From Bordetella sp. LUAb4 (GTDB taxonomy: Bacteria > Pseudomonadota > Gammaproteobacteria > Burkholderiales > Burkholderiaceae_B), in the NCBI RefSeq assembly GCF_021325795.1, contig NZ_JAHPZX010000001.1:1116001-1180000 (forward strand): a DNA stretch of 64,000 nt, written 5' to 3'. Shown here in pieces: positions 40,645 to 50,374 of this stretch. The position numbers and the translations under genes are program-made. Below the pieces are notes generated by a model, which saw nothing but the letters and a program-made list of their open reading frames with translations, was not told the DNA's origin and ran no database searches. Each line of letters starts with the position of its first letter. Position 1 is the stretch's first letter.

Positions 40645-43177
40645 CTCCTCCTCACTCGATGACGTCTCGGACTACCTGAGCCGCCTTGCCCTGCCGCCCG
40701 AGAATCGGGCGGCGTTCGAGCAGTTGGCGGCGCAGGCGGCAAGCACCGGCGACGCGCCGCTGCCCGCCGTGCACCGCCAGCTGGCCGACGGCGCCCCGCC
40801 CGCGGACGACCCGGTGGCCGCATCCGCCCGTGGCCGGCTGGCTGCCGGCGACGCCGTCGATCAGGAAGCGGCCCAGCGCGCGACACAAACCGAAATCGCC
40901 GGCATCTGCCTGCCTTCGGCCCCACCGCTGAACCGCACCCCGATGTCACCTGAACCCTGGACACCCAATCCGCTGGTGCGCGGTTGGCGCCGCCTGCGGG
41001 GGGAAAGGGAAGCCGTCGCGCCGGATTATCAGGCCGTCGCCCCGCGCATGGATCCGCGCTGGCGCCAGGCCGGCAGCCGCCGGCGCATGGCGCTGCTGTT
41101 CCTGGTGGTGGTGCAGACGGTCATCGCCACCTATTACATGAAGGGCGTGCTGCCCTATCAGGGTCGGCAGATCCTGGAAATCGGCATCCTGTTCCTGTTC
41201 GCGTTGCTGTTCGCCTGGGTGTCGGCCGGTTTCTGGACGGCCATGATGGGGTTCCTGCAACTCCTCATCGGCCGCGACCGCTACAGCATTTCCGCCCGAG
41301 GCGTCGACGACAAGGATATCGAGCCGAGCGCCCGCACGGCCATCGTCATGCCGATCTGCAACGAGGACGTTTCGCGCGTCTTCGCCGGGCTGCGGGCCAC
41401 GTATGAATCGCTGGCCCAGACGGATTCACTGGACCGCTTCGATATCTTCGTTCTCAGCGACAGCTACAAGGCCGACATCTGCGTGGCCGAACAGCGCGCC
41501 TGGGTCGAGCTGTGCAAGGCGGTGGAGGGCTTTGGCCGCATCTTCTATCGCCGCCGCCGCCGCCGCGTCAAACGCAAGAGCGGCAATATCGACGACTTCT
41601 GCCGCCGCTGGGGCGCCAACTACCGCTATATGGTGGTGCTGGACGCCGACAGCGTGATGACGGGCGAATGCCTGAAGAAACTGGTGCAGTTGATGGAAGC
41701 CAGCCCCGACGCCGGCATCATCCAAAGCTCGCCGCAAGCCAGCGGCATGGACAGCCTGTACGCCCGCATCCAGCAGTTCGCCACCCGCGTCTATGGTCCG
41801 CTGTTCACGGCCGGCATGCATTACTGGCAGTTGGGCGAGTCGCATTACTGGGGGCATAACGCCATCATCCGGCTGGCGCCGTTCATGCGCCACTGCGTGC
41901 TGGCGCCACTGCCAGGGAAGGGGTCGTTCTCCGGCGCCATCCTGTCGCACGACTTCGTCGAGGCAGCCCTGATGCGGCGCGCCGGCTGGGGCGTGTGGAT
42001 CGCCTACGACCTGCCGGGCAGCTACGAAGAGCTGCCACCCAATCTGCTGGAAGAAGTGCAACGGGACCAGCGCTGGTGCCACGGCAACCTGATGAACTTC
42101 CGGTTGTTCTTCATCCGCGGTTTCCATCCGGTGCACCGGGCGGTGTTCGTGACCGGCGTGATGTCCTATCTGTCCGCGCCCCTGTGGTTCCTGTTCCTGT
42201 TGCTGTCGACGGCGCTGCTGGCGGTGCATACCCTGACCGAACCGCAGTATTTCGTCGAGCCGCGCCAGTTGTTCCCGATCTGGCCGCAATGGCATCCGGA
42301 CAAGGCCATCGCCCTGTTCTCGACCACTTTCGTGCTGCTGTTCCTGCCCAAGATCCTGGGCATCCTGCTGGTATGGGCGCGCGGCGCCAAGCTGTATGGC
42401 GGCAAAGGCCGGGCGCTGCGCAGCATGCTGCTGGAAGTGCTGTTCTCCATGTTGCTGGCACCGGTGCGGATGCTGTTCCACACGCGCTTCGTCGTGGCCG
42501 CCTTCCTGGGACTGTCGGCCAAGTGGATCTCGCCGGCCCGCGACAACGACGCGACCACCTGGGGCGATGCCCTCAAACGCCACGGCGGCCAGACGCTGCT
42601 GGGCATTTGCTGGGCGGCTCTGGTGGCCTGGCTCAACCCGATCTTCCTGCTGTGGATGGCGCCCATCCTGGCGTCTTTGCTGCTGATCATCCCGTTGTCG
42701 GTGGCATCCAGCCGTGTCGACCTGGGCCGGCGGGCGTATCTGGATCGCCTGTTCCGTATCCCGGAAGAGACCCAGCCGCCTACCGAACTGCAGGCCACCC
42801 GGCGCTATACCGCGCAGAACCGCGCGGTACCGCATATCCCGAGGTTCGAGGATGCGGTGGCCAATCCCACTGTCAACGCGCTGGCCTGCGCCATGGCGAC
42901 GGGCCGGCACCGGCCCAACGCGTTGAACGAAGCGCAACGCCAGCAACAGGTGGACCGCGTGCTGGATCTGGGCGTGGAAGTACTGACCGAACCGCAGAAG
43001 ATCAAGCTGCTGGACGACCCCGTGGTGTTGGCGCGCGTGCATGCCGGTATCTGGGAAAGCCAGGCCGACCATGCGATTCATTTGCGGCAGCGCACGACGC
43101 CGCCGGCTCCCGAGGAAGTAGCGCCTCTTACGCCGGATGAGACGGACGCGGTGCAGGCGCAAGTGCAGATGGCGTGA
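40625..43177 (+). CDS. opgH: Glucans biosynthesis glucosyltransferase H
   Basis: 850 residues. Inner-membrane GT2 enzyme that polymerises the beta-1,2 glucan backbone of osmoregulated periplasmic glucans from UDP-glucose. The soluble N-terminus (1-150) is followed by helices near 155-175 and 185-220. The GT domain has [23 protein letters not shown] (about 335) and the QxxRW motif [10 protein letters not shown] (about 480). At least four helices follow, from about 515 to 705. The N-terminal segment is Ala/Pro-rich. Co-transcribed with opgG. Confidence 0.95.
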   Translation: MNLKQNNSSSLDDVSDYLSRLALPPENRAAFEQLAAQAASTGDAPLPAVHRQLADGAPPADDPVAASARGRLAAGDAVDQEAAQRATQTEIAGICLPSAPPLNRTPMSPEPWTPNPLVRGWRRLRGEREAVAPDYQAVAPRMDPRWRQAGSRRRMALLFLVVVQTVIATYYMKGVLPYQGRQILEIGILFLFALLFAWVSAGFWTAMMGFLQLLIGRDRYSISARGVDDKDIEPSARTAIVMPICNEDVSRVFAGLRATYESLAQTDSLDRFDIFVLSDSYKADICVAEQRAWVELCKAVEGFGRIFYRRRRRRVKRKSGNIDDFCRRWGANYRYMVVLDADSVMTGECLKKLVQLMEASPDAGIIQSSPQASGMDSLYARIQQFATRVYGPLFTAGMHYWQLGESHYWGHNAIIRLAPFMRHCVLAPLPGKGSFSGAILSHDFVEAALMRRAGWGVWIAYDLPGSYEELPPNLLEEVQRDQRWCHGNLMNFRLFFIRGFHPVHRAVFVTGVMSYLSAPLWFLFLLLSTALLAVHTLTEPQYFVEPRQLFPIWPQWHPDKAIALFSTTFVLLFLPKILGILLVWARGAKLYGGKGRALRSMLLEVLFSMLLAPVRMLFHTRFVVAAFLGLSAKWISPARDNDATTWGDALKRHGGQTLLGICWAALVAWLNPIFLLWMAPILASLLLIIPLSVASSRVDLGRRAYLDRLFRIPEETQPPTELQATRRYTAQNRAVPHIPRFEDAVANPTVNALACAMATGRHRPNALNEAQRQQQVDRVLDLGVEVLTEPQKIKLLDDPVVLARVHAGIWESQADHAIHLRQRTTPPAPEEVAPLTPDETDAVQAQVQMA

Positions 43178-43276
43178 TGCTGTCCGCGTGGAGGCGGTCG
43201 GCCGCATGCGCCGCGGCTGACGCCTTGCCGCTTGACTGACCGAATCGATCAGAAGATTGCGGTCACACGAGAGCGA

Positions 43277-44194
43277 TCAAACGACATCGGCCAGGTGCGC
43301 GACGCTCGTCTCGCGGATCAGCGTCATGAACGCCTGCAGATAGACCTTGTCGCAGTCCTCGGTGCGCGTCGCCGCCCAGACCTCCGCGGTCAGCCCTGGC
43401 TCCGTGATGGGCCGCGCCGACACATATTTGCGCAGCAGATACGTCTGCACCACCCAGCGCGGCAGCACGGCGATGCCACGGCTGCCCGCCACCAGCATCA
43501 CGATCGCCACGGTCAGTGCCATGCTGCGGCGGGTATAGGGAATGCCCGCCGGTTTGAGCACAAGCCGCACGATATCCAACGCATCTTCCGGCATGGGATA
43601 GGTCACCAGGGTCGCGTCGCGAAAATCCTCGGCTTGCAGGACTTCCTTTTGTGCCAGCGGATGGTCGTTGGCGAGAATGGCCACCAGGCGGTAGCGGAAC
43701 AGATGGTAGAACTCGGTGCCGGCCTGCGGTTCCAGGCTGTTCACCAGCGCGATGTCCGCGCGGCCCTCGTGCAGCAGCGCGACCGGGTCGGACTGATAAC
43801 CCGCCACCAGGTCGACATCGACCTCGGGCCAGCGCGCGCGGAAGGCATCGACGGCGGGCATCAGCCATTCGAAACAGGTGTGGCATTCCAGCGCGATCCG
43901 CAACGTGCCACGGCCGCCTTGCGTCATGCGTGCCAGATCGCGGGTGGCCTGGTGCAATAGCGGCAATACCGCATCGGCGGCTTCCAACAGGCGCTTGCCC
44001 GCAGGGCTGAAGACCACCGGCGAGGATTTGCGCACGAACAGGGGCGCGCCATGGAAATCCTCGAGGGCCTTGATGTGATGCGATAGGGCGCTCTGGGTCA
44101 GATTCAACCCTGCCGCCGCGCGCGCCAGGCTGCCGCCGTCCCGCAGCGCCACCAGGGCCTGCAGATGGCGCACGTCGATCGGGATTTTTTCCAT
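43277..44194 (-). CDS. metR: LysR-family regulator, MetR type
   Basis: 305 residues from ATG 44194 with a GGGGAC Shine-Dalgarno sequence; the longer frame to 44287 has no support. The N-terminal winged HTH (GGSLARAAAGLNLTQSALSHHIK, quoted in parts) is followed by FVRKSSPVVFSPAG. The effector domain begins LRIALECHTCFEWLMPA, matching the MetR form (IECHSC-WL) and not generic LysR proteins. MetR activates methionine genes with homocysteine as co-effector. No met gene is in the window, so its targets lie elsewhere. Confidence 0.85.
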   Translation of the reverse strand: MEKIPIDVRHLQALVALRDGGSLARAAAGLNLTQSALSHHIKALEDFHGAPLFVRKSSPVVFSPAGKRLLEAADAVLPLLHQATRDLARMTQGGRGTLRIALECHTCFEWLMPAVDAFRARWPEVDVDLVAGYQSDPVALLHEGRADIALVNSLEPQAGTEFYHLFRYRLVAILANDHPLAQKEVLQAEDFRDATLVTYPMPEDALDIVRLVLKPAGIPYTRRSMALTVAIVMLVAGSRGIAVLPRWVVQTYLLRKYVSARPITEPGLTAEVWAATRTEDCDKVYLQAFMTLIRETSVAHLADVV

Positions 44195-44243
44195 TACGTC
44201 CCCAAGCCCACCGGATGAAAAGGCGCTTTTGATCATAAGTGCA

Positions 44244-44273
44244 AAACGCCCACGGCAAGCCGCGGGCGTTTTT
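44244..44273. terminator. Hairpin upstream of metR
   Basis: AAACGCCCACGGC / GCCGCGGGCGTTT stem with a T-run on the plus-strand side (GCGTTTTTATT). No plus-strand gene precedes it; it may be a bidirectional or relic terminator. Confidence 0.5.
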
Positions 44274-44385
44274 ATTGGAAGGGGCATGATTTAACGGTGA
44301 GGACCCACAGGGTCGACCAGCGACTCCTGTCGAAACCCGGCTGCACAGCCTCGCCATGTCCGAGGACGTAGCGCCGCATACAAGG

Positions 44386-44415
44386 CAAACGCCCACGGTT
44401 TCCCGTGGGCGTTTG
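44386..44415 (-). terminator. Perfect 13-bp hairpin downstream of the second D-2-hydroxyacid dehydrogenase
   Basis: CAAACGCCCACGG-TTTC-CCGTGGGCGTTTG. It shares AAACGCCCACGG with the hairpin at 44244-44273. It lies about 80 bases past the stop of the 44494-45447 gene; the minus-strand tail is not T-rich. The 44195-44493 gap has no gene. Confidence 0.6.
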
Positions 44416-44493
44416 TCAAAGAACCGCGGCCTGCGCGCCGCAGCGCTCGCCAACCGGATCGGGTCCGGCCGCCATGCGCATGGCGGCCCGTAT

Positions 44494-45447
44494 TTATCCC
44501 AGTTCCCGAATCGGCTTGCCGGCCACCCAGGCCTGGATCGCGGCCAAGGCATTGGCGTAGAAGGCACGGAAATTGTCTTCGTTGACGTAGCCCAGATGGG
44601 GAGTCAACACGACATTGTCCAGATGACGGACCGGATCGTCCGCCGGCAGCGGTTCGACGTCGAAGACGTCCAGGCCGGCGCCGGCAATGCGCTTGTGGCG
44701 CAGGGCGTTCATCAAGGCGTCCTGGTCGACCAGACCCGCGCGCGACGTATTGACCAGGAAGGCGCTGGACTTCATCGCCTTGAAGCAATCGGCGTCGACC
44801 ACATTGCGGCTGCGGTCGGACAGGATCAGGTGAACGCTGATCACGTCCGACGTGGCGAACAGGTCCTGCTTGCTGACGTAGGTGGCACCGCCCTCCTGCG
44901 CCCGTTCCGGCGTCAGGTTGGGACTCCAGGCCACCACGTCCATATCGAAGGCCTTGCCGACGCGGGCCACGGCCTGGCCCAGTTTGCCCAGACCCAGCAC
45001 GCCCAGGCGCTTGCCGGCCAGCGGCAAGGGCATGCCGGTCTGCCAGCCGCCACGGCGCATGGTCACGTCTTCGGTGCAGAGGTTCTTGAACAGGCCCAGG
45101 ATCAAGGTCCACGCCAGTTCAGCCGTGGCGTTGACCGCGTCGCCCGCGCCAGGCGCGCCGCACACCGTGATGCCGCGGGCTTTGCAGGCGGCCATGTCGA
45201 TGGAATTGTTGCGCAGGCCGGTGGTGACCAGCAGGCGCAGATTGGGCAAAGCGTTGATCAAGGCCGCCGGGAAGGGCGTGCGTTCGCGCATGATCACGAT
45301 GACATCGAACGGTTGCAGTGCGGCGGCACGTTCGGCTTCGGGCAGGGCCTCACGGAAAACCTGCACTTTGGCCTGCGGGCCCAGCGCCGACCAATCGGCG
45401 TAATCGGCGGCGACGCCGTGGTAGTCGTCAAGAATCGCGATATTCAA
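44494..45447 (-). CDS. D-2-hydroxyacid dehydrogenase family protein (copy 2)
   Basis: 317 residues starting MNIAILDDYHG. NAD-binding motif GVLGLGKLGQAVARVG near residue 147 is a normal GxGxxG. Catalytic Arg in NTSRAGLVDQ, Glu in DVFDVEPL, His in LTPHLGY. MRERTPFPAALINALPNLRLL mirrors TRERTAVGPALLDRLPRLRLI in copy 1 (both quoted in part), which supports common origin. The substrate is unknown; D-3-phosphoglycerate-type chemistry is possible. It is monocistronic. Confidence 0.9.
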   Translation of the reverse strand: MNIAILDDYHGVAADYADWSALGPQAKVQVFREALPEAERAAALQPFDVIVIMRERTPFPAALINALPNLRLLVTTGLRNNSIDMAACKARGITVCGAPGAGDAVNATAELAWTLILGLFKNLCTEDVTMRRGGWQTGMPLPLAGKRLGVLGLGKLGQAVARVGKAFDMDVVAWSPNLTPERAQEGGATYVSKQDLFATSDVISVHLILSDRSRNVVDADCFKAMKSSAFLVNTSRAGLVDQDALMNALRHKRIAGAGLDVFDVEPLPADDPVRHLDNVVLTPHLGYVNEDNFRAFYANALAAIQAWVAGKPIRELG

Positions 45448-45582
45448 AGCCGTCTCCTGGGGAAGGAAGAAGTAGGGGGCGCGAGCCGGGGCAGTTATTG
45501 CCGGTACTAAGTTTCCTTGGCGGCGGTACCGCTCGTCATCGGTACATCATGGCCAGTATTTGCTTGCGCGATGGGAGCATAA

Positions 45583-45611
45583 AAGAATCGCCGTCGCAAA
45601 GCGACGGCGAT
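45583..45611 (-). terminator. Terminator of dsbC
   Basis: Perfect ATCGCCGTCGC / GCGACGGCGAT stem with an AAA loop. On the minus strand it is followed by TCTTTTATG. It lies 50 bases after the dsbC stop. Confidence 0.85.
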
Positions 45612-45660
45612 ATGCACGAATGGGGCGTTCACGCAGGCCCCACGCCAAGAGCTCCCACGC

Positions 45661-46455
45661 TTATTTCGCGTCCAGCCGGGCCTGCAATTCCTCCACCGGC
45701 AAGGCGCCGCTGACGCGCGAACCATTGGCGAAAAACAGGGTCGGGGTGCCGCGCACCATCAACTTCTGGCCCAGCGTCAGCAACTTATCCACAGGCGCGC
45801 TGCAATTCGCGGTGGGCGGCGTCTTGCCATGCAGCATCCAGTCGTCCCACGTGGCGGCCTTGTCCGACGAGCACCAGACGTCGCGCACCTTGGTCTTGGA
45901 GTCCGGCGCCAGGATGGGGTACAGGAAGGTATAGATGGTCAGGTCCGTCTGCCCTTCCAGCGTATGGCGCAACTGCTTGCAATAGCCGCAATTGGGATCC
46001 TCGAAAATCGCCACTTTGCGCGAGCCATTACCGCGCACCTGCTTGATGGCCAAATCCAGCGGCAGCTGGTCGAAGGGCACCGCGCCTATCTTTTCCTGGC
46101 TCTCGCGCGTGACGTCCCGGCGCGTGGCGGCGTCGATCAGCGGACCTTCCATCACCCAGGACACGGCCTCGTTGGTATAGACCAGATCCATGCCAACCTG
46201 CACTTCGAAGGGGCCATAGGGCGTACGCCGCACCGCGGTCACTTGCATGTCGGGGAAACGTTCGGCAAAACGGCTCTTGACCGCCGCCGCCGCGGGATCG
46301 TCCGCGCCCTGCATCTGGCTGGTGCCGACCACCTTGGCGCCGGCGGGCTGGCCCGCCGACTGCGTGGAAACAGTCTTGTCCTGGGCCTGCACAGGCGTCG
46401 TCAGGGCCAACGCGCCCGCCAACGCGGCGGCGGCGGACCATAATCGTAAATTCAT
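45661..46455 (-). CDS. dsbC: Thiol:disulfide interchange protein DsbC
   Basis: 264 residues from ATG 46455, with a GGAGAT Shine-Dalgarno sequence. A signal peptide (LWSAAAALAGALALTTPVQAQ) is followed by the N-terminal dimerisation domain (about 55-110) and a thioredoxin fold with active site CGYC in FEDPNCGYCKQLRHTLEG (in part). The cis-Pro region VRGTPTLFFANG is intact. It isomerises wrong disulfides in the periplasm. The second cysteine pair (DVWCSSDK and TANCSAP) also matches DsbC. Confidence 0.94.
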   Translation of the reverse strand: MNLRLWSAAAALAGALALTTPVQAQDKTVSTQSAGQPAGAKVVGTSQMQGADDPAAAAVKSRFAERFPDMQVTAVRRTPYGPFEVQVGMDLVYTNEAVSWVMEGPLIDAATRRDVTRESQEKIGAVPFDQLPLDLAIKQVRGNGSRKVAIFEDPNCGYCKQLRHTLEGQTDLTIYTFLYPILAPDSKTKVRDVWCSSDKAATWDDWMLHGKTPPTANCSAPVDKLLTLGQKLMVRGTPTLFFANGSRVSGALPVEELQARLDAK

Positions 46456-46583
46456 TACATCTCCAAGAAGCAATACGGCACCCACCATCGAGGCGCGTCA
46501 TAGGCGTTGGACACCGATGCGGCCATACGGTTCATCGTCCCGCGGTGTTGCCGGCTTTCAATAGTGCCGAGCTATGTGGGCCA

Positions 46584-47753
46584 TCATAGCCCGGAGGCTT
46601 GCTCGATCAGGCGGCGTTTCAAGGCTGGCGTCTGGTCGACCCAGCGCATGCCGGCATTGCGCAGCCAGGCCAGGGGCGCCGCATGGCTGCCGAACAGGCG
46701 ATGCAGCCCATCAGTGGCCAGGCGCATGGCCAGCAGCGGTTCGGCGCGGGCGCGCTGGTAACGACGCAGCACGCGCATGTCACCGGCGGCGCGGAACGAT
46801 TCACGCTCCCCCACCACCTGCGCCAGGGCCAGCGCGTCGCCCAGGCCCAGGTTCAGCCCCTGCCCGGCCAAGGGATGCACGCGATGCGCCGCATCGCCCA
46901 CCAGGGCCACCCCCGGCGCGATCATCTGCGACTGCTCCAGGAACAGCGGGAAGCCATGCACCGGCGCATTGACGGTCAGCCGGCCCAGGCGGCCCGCCGT
47001 GGCGAGCGCCAGGTCCGTTTCCAGACGAGCGGCCTGCTCCGTCGGCGGCAAAGCCTGGATCGCGCGGGCGGCGGCGCTGCGCAGGGACCAGACCAGGGAA
47101 ACCTGGGGTCCGCGCGCGCTATCGGGCAGCGGCAGCAGCGCCAGCACGCCGTCTTCGCGGAACCATTGCAAAGCCGTGCCTTGATGGGAGATTTCGGTGT
47201 CCAGGTGCGTGACTAGGGCAATATCGTCGTAGGGGGCGGATTGCTGCTGCAAGCCCGCGGCCTGGCGCAAAGGCGACTTGGCGCCGTCCGCGCCGATGAC
47301 CAGGTCGGCGCGCAATTGGGCGCCCTGCTCCGTCAGCACCGCCCCGCCTTGATAGCCCACGCAGCGGTCCTGAATCCAGGAAAGGCCCGATAGGCGGGCG
47401 GCCTGCATCAGCACTCGTTCGATTTCGCTGGACTCGACGATCCAGGTCAGTTGCGGCACCGCCGCCTGCCAGGCATCGAGCGTGACGCAACCGTCGGCAT
47501 CGCCATGGATCTCCATGGCCTGCACCGGCATGATGCGTTCGGCCGGCAGCGCGTCCCAGATGCCCAACTCGGCCAGAAAACGCTGGCTGGCTGGTGAAAT
47601 GGCGTAGACACGCGGGTAATAGGGGTCGCCGGCCGGCGGCAGTGGCGCCGGCTGCGGGGCCAGGATGGCCACCGGCTGCTTGCGCCGGGCCAGGGCCAGA
47701 GCGGTCGCCAAGCCCACGATGCCGGCGCCGCAAACCAGGATTTCCTTGCTCAT
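46584..47753 (-). CDS. UbiH/UbiF-family FAD-dependent hydroxylase
   Basis: 389 residues from ATG 47753, which overlaps the mltA stop by 4 bases. FAD motif CGAGIVGLATALALARR at the N-terminus; the DG motif ADLVIGADGAKSPLRQAAG near 155; the second FAD motif GVALVGDAAHRVHPLAGQGLNLG near 280. This is the aromatic-ring hydroxylase family that acts in ubiquinone synthesis (UbiH, UbiF, UbiI, UbiM); the exact member cannot be told by eye. ubiX also lies in this window but 25 kb away. Likely co-transcribed with apaG-mltA. Confidence 0.87.
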   Translation of the reverse strand: MSKEILVCGAGIVGLATALALARRKQPVAILAPQPAPLPPAGDPYYPRVYAISPASQRFLAELGIWDALPAERIMPVQAMEIHGDADGCVTLDAWQAAVPQLTWIVESSEIERVLMQAARLSGLSWIQDRCVGYQGGAVLTEQGAQLRADLVIGADGAKSPLRQAAGLQQQSAPYDDIALVTHLDTEISHQGTALQWFREDGVLALLPLPDSARGPQVSLVWSLRSAAARAIQALPPTEQAARLETDLALATAGRLGRLTVNAPVHGFPLFLEQSQMIAPGVALVGDAAHRVHPLAGQGLNLGLGDALALAQVVGERESFRAAGDMRVLRRYQRARAEPLLAMRLATDGLHRLFGSHAAPLAWLRNAGMRWVDQTPALKRRLIEQASGL

Positions 47754-49054
47754 CGCGCCGACGGCTCCCCTGCCTGTTTGGGCCACAGCACCCACATCTG
47801 GCCCCGCTGCTTCATGCGGCCCGCCAATTGTCCGGCCTCGTCGCCGTAGCCCCAATAGACATCGGTACGCGCGGCTCCGCGGATGGCGGTACCCGTATCC
47901 TGGGCGAAGACCAGCCGGTCGAAAGGCTGCTCCGACGCCGGCATCGTCGTATCCAGGAAGACCGGCGTCCCCAACGGCACGAAGCTGGCATCCACCGCCA
48001 CCGCGCGCCGTGCCGCCAGAGGCAGGCCATAGGCGCCGCGCGGCCCAAGCTCCGGATCGATGACGGGTTCTTCGCGGAAGAACACCACCGCCGGATTGGC
48101 ATTGAGCATTTCCTGCACGCGTGCCGGATTGCGCTGGGCCCACGCGCGGATGTTCTGCATCGACGCCTGATCCGCCGTCATCTGGCCTTTCTCCACCAGC
48201 CAGCGGCCGATCGAGGCATAGGGCTGGCCATTGTGATCGGCGTAAGCCAGGCGCACGACCTTGCCGGCGTCCGGCCCGTCCGTCAACTGGACGCGGCCCG
48301 ATCCCTGCACCTGCAGGAAGAAATTGTCGACGGGATCATCGACGTAGACCAGGGCGGGTGGGCGGCGCGCGGGATTGGCGTCCATGGCGGCGCGGGTGTC
48401 ATAGGGCACCACGCGCTTGCCATCCAGCTTGCCGCGCACCCGCTTGCCGGCCAGTTCCGGATAAATGGAACCGAGATCCACGGTCAACAGGTCCGGCGGC
48501 GGCGCGTACAGCGGCCATTGATGCGGGCCGCTCTGCGTGCGCGAGCCTCGCACCAGGGGTTCGTAGTAGCCGGTCACGGTATTGCTGGCCGGTTTGCCAT
48601 CGGCGCCCAGCAGGCGCCAAGGCTGCAGATAGGTCTGCAGGAAGCGCCGCACGCTTTCCGGATCATTGGCGTTCGGCATGCGGGCTGGATCGATGGCCGC
48701 CGCGCAGACCGGTTGCCAGGCACGCGGCGCGGCGCGCGCCGGCACCGCCAGGCTGCCCGAGGTGGGCCGCATCAAGCCCTTGCAATTGCGCAGGAACAAC
48801 GGCCAGAAATGCACCAGATCGTCTTCGCGCCAGCGCGGCAGATCGGCGTAGTTGACGCGCTGGAAACGTCCAGCCATGGTGCGTGCCGGCGTGTCCGGCA
48901 GGGCCGACAAGGGCGGCACCGTCAATGCGCCCTCCGGCGCGGCGACGACTGGGCCCGTACCGGGTCCCGTCGTGGGCGACTCAGGAATTTCGGACTCCAG
49001 GGTCGAGCAACCGGCCAGGAGAACGGTCATGGCCAGCAAACCGTAACGCTTCAT
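47750..49054 (-). CDS. mltA: Membrane-bound lytic murein transglycosylase A
   Basis: 434 residues from ATG 49054; earlier ATGs (49096, 49084) have no better ribosome site. Lipoprotein signal with lipobox LLAGCS (Cys near residue 15). MltA domain: VTGYYEPLVRGS near 160. C-terminal 3D domain with PLAARRAVAVDASFVPLGTPVFL (in part), then QDTGTAIRGAARTDVYWGYG with the catalytic Asp. It cuts peptidoglycan glycan strands at the outer membrane. It lies between apaG and the hydroxylase. Confidence 0.94.
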   Translation of the reverse strand: MKRYGLLAMTVLLAGCSTLESEIPESPTTGPGTGPVVAAPEGALTVPPLSALPDTPARTMAGRFQRVNYADLPRWREDDLVHFWPLFLRNCKGLMRPTSGSLAVPARAAPRAWQPVCAAAIDPARMPNANDPESVRRFLQTYLQPWRLLGADGKPASNTVTGYYEPLVRGSRTQSGPHQWPLYAPPPDLLTVDLGSIYPELAGKRVRGKLDGKRVVPYDTRAAMDANPARRPPALVYVDDPVDNFFLQVQGSGRVQLTDGPDAGKVVRLAYADHNGQPYASIGRWLVEKGQMTADQASMQNIRAWAQRNPARVQEMLNANPAVVFFREEPVIDPELGPRGAYGLPLAARRAVAVDASFVPLGTPVFLDTTMPASEQPFDRLVFAQDTGTAIRGAARTDVYWGYGDEAGQLAGRMKQRGQMWVLWPKQAGEPSAR

Positions 49055-49096
49055 GGGCAAAATTCTTGGGAAAGTCTGAGGCATCGCGGCGTGCAT

Positions 49097-49471
49097 TCAA
49101 TGCAAGGTACGCGGCATCGCGAGCAGGAATTCAGGAATGACGACTTCGAACGGAATGCCATTCTCGCCAACGCAATGGTAGGTGCCGCGCATGGTCCCGA
49201 CCGGGGTAGGCAAGGGACAGCCGCTGGTGTATTCGAAGGTCTCGCCGGGTGCCAGCAGGGGCTGCTGGCCGACCACGCCCAGGCCACGCACTTCCTGCAC
49301 GCGCTCGTTGCCATCGACGATGATCCAATGGCGGCTGATGACCTGCGCCGGGTGCTGCCCGGTGTTGGTGATACGGACCGTATAGGCGAACACGTATTGC
49401 TGCTCGCCGGGGTCGGACTGGTCGGGCACGAATTGCGGCTCGACAGTCACCGAAAGATCGTAGGGTTTCAC
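49097..49471 (-). CDS. apaG: ApaG/CoD protein
   Basis: 124 residues from GTG 49471, the length usual for ApaG; the open frame continues upstream to 49594 with no start of merit. Fibronectin-III-like fold with VFAYTVRITNTGQHPAQVISRHWII (in part), then QPLLAPGETFEYTSGCPLPTPVGTMRG (in part) and a C-terminal IPEFLLAMPRTLH. ApaG is linked to Co2+ resistance and diadenosine tetraphosphate levels; its biochemistry is unclear. It is divergent from rpe with a 185-base gap. Confidence 0.93.
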   Translation of the reverse strand: MKPYDLSVTVEPQFVPDQSDPGEQQYVFAYTVRITNTGQHPAQVISRHWIIVDGNERVQEVRGLGVVGQQPLLAPGETFEYTSGCPLPTPVGTMRGTYHCVGENGIPFEVVIPEFLLAMPRTLH

Positions 49472-49656
49472 GGGATTTCCGGCTCTCCAGGGTGGCGTGA
49501 CAGCGTGCCCGGCGGAAGGGTTGGGACGCGCCGCTCGACCGGGCGGTCGACCGGTCCACCGCGTCCGCCGCGGCAAACTGCAATAATGGCACATTATCCC
49601 CTGAATTCCCGCCGCCCTTCCCGCCGTCCTCCCTCTCTGTACGAGCGCCGCTGATC

Positions 49657-50358
49657 ATGTCCCTGACTCCCGCCCCCCGCATTGCCCCCAGCATCCTGTC
49701 CGCCGATTTCGCCCGCCTGGGCGAGGAAGTGCGCAACGTCATCGAGGCCGGCGCGGACTGGATCCACTTCGACGTCATGGACAACCATTACGTCCCCAAC
49801 CTGACCATCGGCCCCATGGTCTGTGCCGCCATCCGGCCGCACGTCAAGGCGCCGATCGATGTGCACCTGATGGTGGAGCCGGTGGACGCGTTGATTCCCG
49901 AGTTCGCCAAGGCCGGCGCCGACATCATTTCCTTTCATCCGGAAGCCACGCGCCATATCGACCGCACCCTGTCGCTGATCCGGGACCATGGCTGCAAGGC
50001 CGGCCTGGTGTTCAATCCGGCCACGTCGCTGGAACATCTGGACTATGTGATGGACAAGCTGGACCTGGTGTTGATCATGTCGGTCAACCCCGGTTTCGGC
50101 GGCCAGAGCTTCATCGACAATGCCCTGGTCAAGTTGCGCCAGGCGCGCGCGCGCATCGACCGCTGGACCGAAGCCGGCGGCCACCACATCGCGCTGGAAG
50201 TCGACGGCGGCGTGAAGGTGGAGAATATCGCGCAGATCCACGCGGCTGGCGCCGATACCTTCGTCGCCGGCTCGGCCATCTTCGGCAAGCCCGACTACAA
50301 AGCCACGATCGACGCCATGCGCCAGGAACTGGCGCGCGCCAAGACGTTGGCAGCCTGA
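49657..50358 (+). CDS. rpe: Ribulose-phosphate 3-epimerase
   Basis: 233 residues. Interconverts ribulose-5-P and xylulose-5-P in the pentose phosphate pathway. TIM barrel with the catalytic residues in [24 protein letters not shown] (first Asp and metal ligands), [19 protein letters not shown] and EVDGGV. It starts the rpe-gph-trpE run; gnd and pgl of the same pathway lie 8 kb downstream. Confidence 0.97.
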   Translation: MSLTPAPRIAPSILSADFARLGEEVRNVIEAGADWIHFDVMDNHYVPNLTIGPMVCAAIRPHVKAPIDVHLMVEPVDALIPEFAKAGADIISFHPEATRHIDRTLSLIRDHGCKAGLVFNPATSLEHLDYVMDKLDLVLIMSVNPGFGGQSFIDNALVKLRQARARIDRWTEAGGHHIALEVDGGVKVENIAQIHAAGADTFVAGSAIFGKPDYKATIDAMRQELARAKTLAA

Positions 50359-50374
50359 TAAGGAATCGCACCCA

